Below are positions 53,366 to 61,062 of a stretch of DNA of 64,000 nt, piece after piece; within the stretch, counting starts at the first letter, position 1, and every line of letters begins with the position of its first letter. The stretch is from Leadbetterella byssophila DSM 17132 (GTDB lineage: Bacteria; Bacteroidota; Bacteroidia; Cytophagales; Spirosomataceae). Location of the stretch: positions 1,736,001 through 1,800,000 of the forward strand of contig NC_014655.1 in the NCBI RefSeq assembly GCF_000166395.1, written 5' to 3'. Below the pieces are notes generated by a model. That model did not search any database. It saw nothing but the letters and a program-made list of their open reading frames with translations, and was not told where the DNA came from. The translations under genes were made by a program, and so were the position numbers.

Positions 53366-55126
53366 TTACATCTTCTCCGGAACTTCTATTCCAAGCAACT
53401 TCATTCCTTTCTTAATCACTTCAGCCACTTGCTCAATCAGAGATAATCTAAAGTTTTTAAGCACTTCATTCTCCTCGTTTAATACCGAATGTCTAGAATA
53501 GAAAACATTAAAGGTTTTAGCTAACTCATACACGTAGTTTGCTATCACGGCCGGAGAGTACTCAGCTGCTGCTGCATCAATGATCTTTCTGAAATCCTTC
53601 AGTAAAAAGATCACTTCTATTTCTTCTGCATTTACATTAGTGATATCTGCAGGCATTGGGAACTGATCCTTCCCTGATTTTCTAAGAATAGACTTTATCC
53701 TTGCGTGAGTATACTGAATAAAAGGACCTGTATTTCCCTGGAAGTCAATAGACTCTTCCGGATTGAACAACATCCTCTTCTTAGGCTCTACTTTCAGTAG
53801 ATAGTATTTCAAAGCGCCTAATGCTACCATACGGTAAAGTTCTTCCAGTTGGCCCTCAGAGAACCCTTCTGTCTTGCCTTTCTCTTCGGTGATGCTCTTT
53901 GAGGTTGCAATCATGTCTGAAACCAACTCATCTGCGTCTACTACAGTACCTTCCCTACTCTTCATTTTGCCTGATGGCAAGTCCACCATACCGTATGAAA
54001 GGTGATATAGTCCGTCAGCATAAGGACGACCCAATCGCTTCAAAATGGCAAAGAGCACTTTGAAGTGATAGTCTTGCTCATTACCCACCACCCAAATGGA
54101 CTTCTCCGAATGGAAATCCTGGAACTTAAGATCAGTAGTTCCTAAGTCCTGAGTGATATAAACACTGGTTCCATCTCCGCGCAGAACTAATTTATGATCC
54201 AGACCCTCATCTGTTAAATCTATCCAAACGCTATTGTCTTCCTTCTTGTAGAAAACCCCTTTGGCTAGGCCTTCTTCTACTATATCTTTACCTAAGAGAT
54301 AAGTATCTGATTCGTAATAGGTTTTGTCAAAGTTCACCCCTATGGTTTTATAGGTAAAATCAAAACCTTCATAAACCCATCCGTTCAGTTTTTTCCATAA
54401 CTCTATAATCTCAGCATCTCCATTTTCCCATTTAACTAACATCTCCTGGGCTTCCACCAGGATGGGTGCTGTCTTTTTTGCTTCTTCTTCAGACACTCCC
54501 TCGGCAACCCATTCTTCTATCTCTTTCTTGTAGTGCTTGTCAAACTCCACATAATACTTACCTACAAGATGGTCTCCTTTTAAACCTGAAGATGCGGGAG
54601 TTTCTCCATTACCATAGCGTTGATATGCCACCATGGATTTACAGATATGAATACCTCTGTCATTTACCAAACAAGCTTTAGTAACTTCATAACCTGCCTC
54701 CTTCAATATTTCGGCCACCGAATATCCCAGGAAGTTATTTCTCAAGTGGCCTAAGTGCAGGGGTTTATTCGTATTAGGGGAAGAGTATTCCACTAATACA
54801 TTTCCTTTGGAAGCTTCTGGATTTTGACCCTCTTTTACTCCTCTGAAAACTTGAATCCAAGCCTCATCTTTCAAGGTAAGATTTAGAAAGCCTTGAACTA
54901 CTGTATAAGAAAGTACATATGGGGAATTTTGGATCAAATAATCACCAAGAAGTTGACCAATTTCTGCCGGGGATTTCCTGGCTAATTTTACCAGACCGAA
55001 GAAAACGTAGGTATAATGACCTTCAAAGTCCTTACGGGTAGGTTGTAGAGTCACCTTATCCTGATGACCAAATATCTCAGCCACGGCCTTTTCAATCTCC
55101 GCTGCCAGTACTAATTCTATATTCAT
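53366..55126 (-). CDS. argS: Arginine--tRNA ligase
   Basis: Class I synthetase, 586 aa. Add-1 N-terminal domain; HIGH-type motif as PLHLGHLRNNFLGY; KMSKS-type motif as SGKMKSREGTVVDADELV; C-terminal anticodon-binding DALR domain (FLLKDFRKIIDAAAAEYSPA, YELAKTFNVFYSRHSVL). A TTG two codons upstream is possible, but ATG 55126 is preferred and gives MNIELVLAAEIEKAV. Its stop lies 26 nt from the shared terminator. Divergent from yicC across a ~90-nt gap holding its promoter. Confidence 0.96.
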   Translation of the reverse strand: MNIELVLAAEIEKAVAEIFGHQDKVTLQPTRKDFEGHYTYVFFGLVKLARKSPAEIGQLLGDYLIQNSPYVLSYTVVQGFLNLTLKDEAWIQVFRGVKEGQNPEASKGNVLVEYSSPNTNKPLHLGHLRNNFLGYSVAEILKEAGYEVTKACLVNDRGIHICKSMVAYQRYGNGETPASSGLKGDHLVGKYYVEFDKHYKKEIEEWVAEGVSEEEAKKTAPILVEAQEMLVKWENGDAEIIELWKKLNGWVYEGFDFTYKTIGVNFDKTYYESDTYLLGKDIVEEGLAKGVFYKKEDNSVWIDLTDEGLDHKLVLRGDGTSVYITQDLGTTDLKFQDFHSEKSIWVVGNEQDYHFKVLFAILKRLGRPYADGLYHLSYGMVDLPSGKMKSREGTVVDADELVSDMIATSKSITEEKGKTEGFSEGQLEELYRMVALGALKYYLLKVEPKKRMLFNPEESIDFQGNTGPFIQYTHARIKSILRKSGKDQFPMPADITNVNAEEIEVIFLLKDFRKIIDAAAAEYSPAVIANYVYELAKTFNVFYSRHSVLNEENEVLKNFRLSLIEQVAEVIKKGMKLLGIEVPEKM

Positions 55127-55147
55127 ATCCAAATTTCAATTTCGCTG

Positions 55148-55155
55148 CAAAATTA
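55148..55155 (-). promoter_or_regulatory. -7 element of argS
   Basis: TAATTTTG on the minus strand, an exact TAnnTTTG match, 21 nt before the argS ATG at 55126. Confidence 0.5.
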
Positions 55156-55219
55156 CACATTTCCCACGGCAGCTCGTATTTTTATCCTTAGATTTACAGC
55201 AAACTATACTGACTTTTTT

Positions 55220-56104
55220 ATGTTGCAATCCATGACCGGCTTCGGTTCGGTACAAAAAGAGACCGCCAAGCAGACCATTGCCGTAGAAATTAAATCCCTG
55301 AATTCTAAATTCACAGATATTTACTGCAGGCTACCAAAAAGTTTATCCTCGAGAGAAATAGAGATAAGAAATCTGCTTCAGAAGGAATTAGAGAGAGGAA
55401 AAATTGATATCACTTTAAACCTTATACCGAAAGAAGATGCCCTTGCATCTACTTTAGTCAATAGAGCCTTAGTAAAGGCCTACTTCAAGGATTTGATGCA
55501 AACTGCGGCCGAGTTAGATTTTGAGGCTAGTCCTACGGAAGTTTTACGCATGGCCACGATGATGCCTAATGCATTTAATAATGGCATACAGGATGCAGAA
55601 GAAGCAGAAGAAGCCTGGAATGAAGTTTTGGCCGTAGTAAAGGAAGGCATAAAGAAATGCCAAGAATTCCGCATCAGAGAAGGTCAAGGCACCAAATTGA
55701 AGTTTATTGAATACATCAACAATATCAAATCATTGTTGGAAAAGGTCATAGAGCAAGACGCGAAGAGAATTCCCAATACCCGAGAAAAGATTCAAAGAGC
55801 TATTGGCGACTTTGTAAACTCAGAGAACTTTGACAAAAACAGGTTTGAACAAGAACTGATTTACTATATTGAGAAATTCGATATTTCCGAGGAGAAGGTC
55901 CGACTAAACGCGCATTTAGAGTACTTCATCAAAGAGCTAGAAGGAAATTCCAATGGTAAGAAATTGAACTTCATCGCTCAGGAGATTGGTCGGGAGATTA
56001 ACACCATAGGATCTAAGGCAAATGATGCAGAGATCCAAAGACTGGTGGTTCAAATGAAGGATGAACTGGAGAAAATAAAGGAACAAACTTCCAATATCCT
56101 ATGA
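55220..56104 (+). CDS. yicC: YicC-family endoribonuclease
   Basis: 294 aa. N-terminal YicC domain (LQSMTGFGSVQKETAKQTIAV, EIKSLNSKFTDIYCRLPKSL) and C-terminal DUF1732 (NFDKNRFEQELIYYIEKFDI, RLNAHLEYFIKELE, KKLNFIAQEIGREINTIGSKA). Family knowledge: YicC/MCPIP-like bacterial protein recently shown to cleave structured RNA; it acts in the cytoplasm. Normal length, all conserved blocks present. The stop overlaps the DUF4126 start (ATGA, 56101-56104). Confidence 0.94.
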   Translation: MLQSMTGFGSVQKETAKQTIAVEIKSLNSKFTDIYCRLPKSLSSREIEIRNLLQKELERGKIDITLNLIPKEDALASTLVNRALVKAYFKDLMQTAAELDFEASPTEVLRMATMMPNAFNNGIQDAEEAEEAWNEVLAVVKEGIKKCQEFRIREGQGTKLKFIEYINNIKSLLEKVIEQDAKRIPNTREKIQRAIGDFVNSENFDKNRFEQELIYYIEKFDISEEKVRLNAHLEYFIKELEGNSNGKKLNFIAQEIGREINTIGSKANDAEIQRLVVQMKDELEKIKEQTSNIL

Positions 56105-56649
56105 TAACGGGATTAATGCTCGGACTGGGACTAAGTGCCAGTTCGGGCTTTAGAATCTTTATTCCCTTACTTGTTTCAAATTTAGCAGCCAAATTTGGCT
56201 GGGTCTCCATCAGTCCGGATTTCGCCTGGATGGCTTCAGACCATGCTACTATTATTCTTTTAGTGGCAACTGTCGTAGAAATAGCAGCCTATTACATTCC
56301 TTTTATAGATAATCTTCTTGATTCCCTTGCTTTACCGGCATCAGTCATTGCAGGCACACTTTTGACCTCACAGTTTTTAAGTATTACAGACCCTATACTT
56401 CAATGGGGATTGGCACTTATTGCAGGGGGTGGAGTAGCCGGAAGTGTACAGGCAGGTACTAGTCTGCTCCGACTAGGCTCCAGTAAGTTTACGGTGGGCA
56501 CTGGAAACTCCATAGTCTCCACAGGGGAGAATATCATTTCTTCTATCCTATCTGTCTTTTCCATTATTTTACCTGTTCTTACCGGCTTGATGGTAATAGG
56601 ACTTCTATTTCTTTTGCTTAGGAGGAAAGTCAGTTCCAAAAAGAGCTAA
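56101..56649 (+). CDS. DUF4126 membrane protein
   Basis: 182 aa with about five hydrophobic segments (ATIILLVATVVEIAAYYIPF, WGLALIAGGGVAGSVQAGTS, ILSVFSIILPVLTGLMVIGL) and a Lys-rich C-terminal tail. LGLSASSGFRIFIPLLVSNLA at the N-terminus and the LDSLALPASVIAGTLLT block identify DUF4126. Function is unknown. Coupled to yicC by a 4-nt overlap. The downstream region has an inverted repeat but no clear terminator. Confidence 0.85.
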   Translation: MITGLMLGLGLSASSGFRIFIPLLVSNLAAKFGWVSISPDFAWMASDHATIILLVATVVEIAAYYIPFIDNLLDSLALPASVIAGTLLTSQFLSITDPILQWGLALIAGGGVAGSVQAGTSLLRLGSSKFTVGTGNSIVSTGENIISSILSVFSIILPVLTGLMVIGLLFLLLRRKVSSKKS

Positions 56650-56723
56650 ATAGTTAATAATCAACATAAAATACCAATAGGTGTTTTCACGGTTTTACCC
56701 CCGTTAAATAACCCATTTTTTCA

Positions 56724-56768
56724 CGCTAGCTGGCTTAAAAGCGGTTTTCCAACTAAAGAGAGCTAGCG
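56724..56768. repeat. Inverted repeat upstream of the signalling locus
   Basis: CGCTAGCT at 56724-56731 and its inverse AGCTAGCG at 56761-56768, separated by 29 nt. It lies between DUF4126 and the lipoprotein-like gene. It could be an operator for a dimeric regulator or a loosely looped hairpin; the loop is too long and no T-run follows, so it is not a typical terminator. Confidence 0.5.
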
Positions 56769-56842
56769 GTGGATTGACAGTTTAGGTAAAATTGCAGTAA
56801 CTTGCGACTATAATATTATAGGAACCTAAAAACTGCAAGCCA

Positions 56843-57523
56843 ATGAAAAGACTCCTTATTTTTTCCAATCTAATTACTGCCGGACTTCTAGGCATGTTTG
56901 TCATGAAGAGCTGCGCTCCAAAAGATGCAGCTGATGAGGCTATTAGTGGAAGATCAGGTACTCTAAAAAACACTCAATTAGTGATGGACTACTCAAATGT
57001 TCCTGGATTCAAATCCATGAGTATTCCTCAAGCCATGTTACTAAAAAAGAACTACATGGAAAATGTGGCTCCGGTGGTTAATAAAGCACTGGGATTAGAG
57101 AACACAGAATCGCTCTACTACACTTTAGAAGAACTAAAGAACATGATCTGGACCATTGAGTACTACGCAAAAGCTTCAGGTAAAAATGTAAAGTCTGAAG
57201 ATTTAGGTGTACATGTACATTTTGGACAGTATCCAAAAAATGACCTTTTGAAGCATTTTCCCCAGTTAGAGAAAATTGGTGGAGCAGATAACAAGGCTGG
57301 TAAAACTACCATCTTCTTTGTTCCTACCATCATCCAAAATGGTAAACGCTTCGAGTTTAATCCTAAAAAGAACTACTTAGAAATTAGCTCCGGAAGATCT
57401 AAAGCTTTCAAAAAGCTATCAGAACACCACAAGAATGACCTAGCCACATTCAAACTAGTGGATTATGATGAAGATTCTCCTATTCCGGACTTTGCTAACA
57501 TTCAGCCACCGTATAGAGAGTAA
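56843..57523 (+). CDS. Exported or lipid-anchored protein of unknown function, 226 aa
   Basis: N-terminus MKRLLIFSNLITAGLLGMFVM followed by KSC; a lipobox-like Cys 24 would be position +1, though Lys at -2 is atypical, so an uncleaved anchor is possible. The mature part is soluble, alpha/beta, with EDLGVHVHFGQYPKN and TTIFFVPTIIQNGKRFEFNP. I do not recognise the family. It starts the unit lipoprotein-membrane protein-kinase-regulator, ending 6 nt before the next gene, so it may be a periplasmic input or output component of that pathway (inference). Confidence 0.7.
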   Translation: MKRLLIFSNLITAGLLGMFVMKSCAPKDAADEAISGRSGTLKNTQLVMDYSNVPGFKSMSIPQAMLLKKNYMENVAPVVNKALGLENTESLYYTLEELKNMIWTIEYYAKASGKNVKSEDLGVHVHFGQYPKNDLLKHFPQLEKIGGADNKAGKTTIFFVPTIIQNGKRFEFNPKKNYLEISSGRSKAFKKLSEHHKNDLATFKLVDYDEDSPIPDFANIQPPYRE

Positions 57524-57529
57524 GAAATA

Positions 57530-58189
57530 GTGACCTTTTTAAGAGATTTCTTCTTTGTTTACGTACTGATTGTTGGTGCTTTTGGACTCATTAAGACAAA
57601 AAATGCTGCCAAAAGTTATTGGACTACATTTCCATGGTTCCTACTCCTTGTAGGAGCCATGGATGGGTTTGGCTTATATATAAATGAATTTTTATCTAAA
57701 GAATATCCAAAGTTAAATTTCTACTATTATCAACTATTAGTTATACCCCTCCAAGTAATCTACTACATGTGGATTATTAACAATAACATTATCTCGAAGA
57801 AGAGATTATTCATAATTGGCTCCATAATATTCTACTTATCTGCAATCGTAGAAGCATTTAGTTTATTCAAAACAGATGGCTATTTTTTTAATAGTGTTTC
57901 CTACATGATTGCAAACGTGATAATGTTAGCTAATATCTTACGCTATTTTTATCAACTAAGTAAAAGTGACAGAATACTGATCTTTTACAAAGAAAGAATG
58001 TTTTGGGTTTGTTTGGGTCTATTGATATTCTGGTTAGGAGCGCTTCCTTTCTTTGGAATTTTCAATTACCTACTTAAACACTTCCATGCCATATTTATAG
58101 TCTATTTCAACGTGATCCTAATATTCAACTATCTCATGTACACTTGTTTTCTGGTTAGTTTCTTATGGACGGAGAGAGAGAGATCATAA
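57530..58189 (+). CDS. Seven-helix membrane protein, possible sensor partner
   Basis: 219 aa starting with GTG. About seven hydrophobic helices (FFFVYVLIVGAFGLI, TFPWFLLLVGAMDGFGLYI, YYYQLLVIPLQVIYYMWII, LFIIGSIIFYLSAIVEAF, MFWVCLGLLIFWLGAL, IFIVYFNVILIFNYLMYTCF) and very short loops, like the 7TM sensory modules that are fused to kinases in other bacteria. Its last 25 nt overlap the histidine kinase gene, which itself has just one helix. Inference: the sensing half of a split 7TM-kinase. Alternative: an unrelated small membrane protein. Confidence 0.65.
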   Translation: MTFLRDFFFVYVLIVGAFGLIKTKNAAKSYWTTFPWFLLLVGAMDGFGLYINEFLSKEYPKLNFYYYQLLVIPLQVIYYMWIINNNIISKKRLFIIGSIIFYLSAIVEAFSLFKTDGYFFNSVSYMIANVIMLANILRYFYQLSKSDRILIFYKERMFWVCLGLLIFWLGALPFFGIFNYLLKHFHAIFIVYFNVILIFNYLMYTCFLVSFLWTERERS

Positions 58190-58929
58190 GTTTTATCATT
58201 TTAATCAATCTGATTCTATTCGTCTTCATCGTCGGATTGATCTATTTTATTTCCCAATTCAGAAAACGGAAAGTGCTATATGATCAACAACTAGCACATA
58301 TAAAAATGGAATACGAGAAAGCAAAACTTCAAATTGAAGTAGATGCACAGAAAGAAACCATGAAGAAGATAGGTAAGGAAATCCACGATAGTGTGGGACA
58401 GAAACTTACCCTCGCCTCTATTTACCTTAAAAAAAACGGAGCTATGCAGGTGGCAGCTCCCTTAAATGAAATCAGTGAACTAATTGACGAATCCCTTACA
58501 GAACTTCGGCAATTGTCCCGTACGCTTGTAAACCCAAAACAATATCAAACACGCTTACAAGATTTAATCCTTTTAGAAACTAAACGCATTCAAAACATCA
58601 ATGGAATCTCTGTCCACGTACATCAAAACGGAGATTACGAACTTTCTGAAGATACCAAGCATAATATCCACAGAATCATACAGGAATTCTTACAAAACAG
58701 CATTAAACACGCTAAATGTAACAACATTTATATTGAACTTAACTTTAGCGACCACCAATTAATGGTACAATGTAAAGATGACGGTGTAGGTTTTGATATG
58801 CAAAAGAATGCAGGGCCGGGCGTGGGAATCATGAACATCAAAAAGAGAATCAGTGAGATGATGGGTCAAGTTGAATTTTTCTCCAAAAAAGGAGAAGGTA
58901 CCCGACTTACTTTTTACGTTCCCTATTGA
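58165..58929 (+). CDS. Sensor histidine kinase, HisKA_3 (NarX/DesK-like) type
   Basis: 254 aa. One membrane helix (residues ~8-30, SFIILINLILFVFIVGLIYF), a short coiled-coil (~38-65), DHp domain with phospho-accepting H74 in KKIGKEIHDSVGQKL, then a HATPase_c domain: N box EFLQNSIKHAKC, G1 DDGVGFDMQ, G2 GPGVGIMNIKKR. No periplasmic sensor domain, so input probably comes from the overlapping membrane protein gene. Partner regulator is the LuxR-type gene 102 nt downstream. ATG chosen as the only methionine before the helix. Confidence 0.92.
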   Translation: MDGEREIISFIILINLILFVFIVGLIYFISQFRKRKVLYDQQLAHIKMEYEKAKLQIEVDAQKETMKKIGKEIHDSVGQKLTLASIYLKKNGAMQVAAPLNEISELIDESLTELRQLSRTLVNPKQYQTRLQDLILLETKRIQNINGISVHVHQNGDYELSEDTKHNIHRIIQEFLQNSIKHAKCNNIYIELNFSDHQLMVQCKDDGVGFDMQKNAGPGVGIMNIKKRISEMMGQVEFFSKKGEGTRLTFYVPY

Positions 58930-58938
58930 TTTTTTTTA

Positions 58939-58963
58939 TACCTTCGCTTCTCATATGAAGGTA
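58939..58963 (+). repeat. Hairpin before the response regulator
   Basis: TACCTTC and GAAGGTA form a 7-bp stem with an 11-nt loop, following an 8-T tract. It lies 9 nt after the kinase stop. It may protect or attenuate the mRNA between kinase and regulator; there is no T-run after it, so it is not a classic terminator. Confidence 0.45.
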
Positions 58964-59020
58964 AAGTGCCCTTCATGTGTGAGTGTAATACCTTAGTCAT
59001 ACCCTAGGAAAATACAATTA

Positions 59021-59027
59021 AAAGGAG
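59021..59027 (+). promoter_or_regulatory. Strong Shine-Dalgarno site of the response regulator
   Basis: AAAGGAG 4 nt before the ATG at 59032, a near-perfect Shine-Dalgarno sequence. Most genes of this window lack one, as is usual in Bacteroidota, so this gene may be translated by a different or stronger initiation route. Confidence 0.6.
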
Positions 59028-59031
59028 CCAA

Positions 59032-59688
59032 ATGAAAACAAAAGTAGTCATTGTGGATGATCATAAGTTGATTGCGAAAGCCATAGGATCCATCGTGAAT
59101 GATTTTACTGATTTCGAAGTAATGTACGAAGTAGAGAATGGAGTTGAATTAATAGAAAAATTCAAATCTCCCGACAAGCTACCTGATATAGTACTGCTGG
59201 ACATTTCCATGCCCGTGATGGATGGTTTCGAAACTGCTAAGTGGATCACTAAAAACCATCCAGATATCCTCGTTATGGCCCTCTCTATGCAGGATGACGA
59301 GCAAAGTCTCTTTAAGATGATTAATAACGGGGCAAAGGGATTTATGCACAAAAACATTCACCCACAAGAACTAGAGATTGCCCTTAAAACGCTTCTTCGC
59401 GAAAAAATCTACTTCCCAGGATGGGCCACACAAAAACTCTACTCCAGTATAAACAATCCTGCACCCTCACCTACTTACGAAATCACTCCTAGAGAAGAAG
59501 AATTCCTCAAGTACGTTTGCCAGGATCTAACATATAAAGAAATTGGTGAAAAGATGAACTGCAGCCACCGTACCATAGACGGCTATAGAGATTCTTTGTT
59601 TACAAAATTAGGAATCAACTCTAGAGTAGGTCTGGCTCTGTTTGCCGTAAAACACAAATACTTTAACCCGGACGATTTCAAGATTTAA
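59032..59688 (+). CDS. LuxR/NarL-type response regulator
   Basis: 218 aa. Receiver domain with acidic pair D9-D10, phosphorylation site D57 in IVLLDISMPVMDGFE, Ser and Lys switch residues in MALSMQDD and KGFMHK. The C-terminal LuxR HTH (residues ~150-210) has ITPREEEFLKYVCQDLTYKE and HRTIDGYRDSLFTKLGINSR. Paired with the kinase upstream: typical NarL-like output. The 3' end lies 2 nt from the convergent Lrp gene. Targets unknown. Confidence 0.94.
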   Translation: MKTKVVIVDDHKLIAKAIGSIVNDFTDFEVMYEVENGVELIEKFKSPDKLPDIVLLDISMPVMDGFETAKWITKNHPDILVMALSMQDDEQSLFKMINNGAKGFMHKNIHPQELEIALKTLLREKIYFPGWATQKLYSSINNPAPSPTYEITPREEEFLKYVCQDLTYKEIGEKMNCSHRTIDGYRDSLFTKLGINSRVGLALFAVKHKYFNPDDFKI

Positions 59689-59690
59689 AC

Positions 59691-60149
59691 TTATTCTCCA
59701 AGTACAGAGGACATCTTTGCCTCTGTTATCACAAAATTAGACTGTGCCTCCCCAATATTAGGCAAAGCAGCCAGTTTATTTAGAATAAAGTGCTTGTACT
59801 CGTCCATATCGCTCACTATCACCTTCAACAGGAAGTCTGATTCACCGGATATACAAAAACACTCCACTATTTCCGGAATACTCTGTACATCCTCTTCAAA
59901 CCGCTTCAAATACTCTTGGCTGTGTTCTTTTAAGGATACCTTCACAAAGACCATCAGATCCTTCTTCAACTTCTTAGGATCAAGTTCTATGGTATATCTT
60001 TTGATCAATCCATCCCTACGTAATCGTTTGATACGTTCATGTACCGGTGTAGTGGTAAGATTTAGCTCATAGGCTATCTGACGGTTTGTAGCTAAACCAT
60101 CTCTTTTTAATATCTTAAGAATCTTGAGATCTACAGGATCTATAACCAT
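59691..60149 (-). CDS. Lrp/AsnC-family transcriptional regulator (second)
   Basis: 152 aa. HTH: DPVDLKILKILKRDGLATNR, ELNLTTTPVHERIKRLRRDG. Effector domain: MVFVKVSLKEHSQEYLKRFE, VECFCISGESDFLLKVIVSD. Normal family size. It differs clearly from the paralogue at 42795 in both halves, so this is not a recent duplication. It lies 109 nt upstream of proC but in the same direction, so regulation of proline or other amino acid genes is possible (inference). Confidence 0.93.
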   Translation of the reverse strand: MVIDPVDLKILKILKRDGLATNRQIAYELNLTTTPVHERIKRLRRDGLIKRYTIELDPKKLKKDLMVFVKVSLKEHSQEYLKRFEEDVQSIPEIVECFCISGESDFLLKVIVSDMDEYKHFILNKLAALPNIGEAQSNFVITEAKMSSVLGE

Positions 60150-60258
60150 ACGCTTTTTTTGTGAAGATAAATTTAAGCAGATTTTCTATTAAACAGGAAT
60201 ATTTATAGAAACTTGTTCTTCCAAAATGCTGATTTGGCTAATTTCCTAGAATTTTAGG

Positions 60259-61062
60259 CTATTTCTTAGACAATTCTCTAGAACGTTCCTCTGCTTTCAA
60301 TATACCGGCCTGTAAAGCCTCTCCTAAGCCCCTTTCCTCAAATGTTTTAAGCGCTGCTTCCGTAGTGCCTCCTTTCGAAGCTACTGCGGATATAAGCTCG
60401 TCTAAACTCTTTTCAGCATTATTGATCAAATGGTAGGACCCTAACATGGTTTGTTTGACCAATAATCTTGCTAAGCCTTCATCAAAACCCATATCCATGC
60501 CCGCCTGCACCATATGTTTTACCAAATAGTAAAAATAAGCCGGACCACTACCACTCAGAGCCGTCACCGCATCAAGCAAAGATTCATTCTCAAGATATAC
60601 GGATCTACCGGTGGCATTGATTAGGTTATCTATCCTCTGCAACTTCTGAAAACTGATTCCTTCCGCTGCACAATACCCTGTGATACCCTGCCCTAACATG
60701 GCCGGAGTATTTGGCATAGCCCTTACTACCCATTGATGCTCTAATTCGTCCTGAATCCTAGCCATGGGGATACCTGCCATAATAGACAAGACCACTTGGC
60801 TATCCTTAAGATACTGCTTCAAGTCCGGAGCAACAGAGGAAAAGTCCTGAGGCTTAACAGACAAGATCACAAGGTCTACCTCCCCCAGATTTAAGCCAAT
60901 GGTATCTACAACTACACCTTCCTTTTCCTTCTTTAGTACTTCTGACCTCTCCTTACTCTTTTCTATCAACAATAGATCCTCCTTCTTCACCAAATCATAT
61001 TGTACAAAAGAACGGGCAAAGGCCATTCCCATATTTCCGCAGCCTACTATCGCAATTTTCAT
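60259..61062 (-). CDS. proC: Pyrroline-5-carboxylate reductase
   Basis: Last step of proline synthesis, NADPH reduction of P5C. Rossmann start MKIAIVGCGNMGMAFARSF, VILSVKPQDFSSV, MPNTPAMLGQGITGYCA, DAVTALSGSGPAYFYYLV and GGTTEAALKTFEE. I take the ATG at 61062, whose sequence overlaps the TlpA-like stop (ATGA) and gives 267 aa; an ATG at 61074 is less likely. The neighbours upstream (TlpA-like, gatB) are on the same strand and tightly spaced. Confidence 0.95.
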   Translation of the reverse strand: MKIAIVGCGNMGMAFARSFVQYDLVKKEDLLLIEKSKERSEVLKKEKEGVVVDTIGLNLGEVDLVILSVKPQDFSSVAPDLKQYLKDSQVVLSIMAGIPMARIQDELEHQWVVRAMPNTPAMLGQGITGYCAAEGISFQKLQRIDNLINATGRSVYLENESLLDAVTALSGSGPAYFYYLVKHMVQAGMDMGFDEGLARLLVKQTMLGSYHLINNAEKSLDELISAVASKGGTTEAALKTFEERGLGEALQAGILKAEERSRELSKK

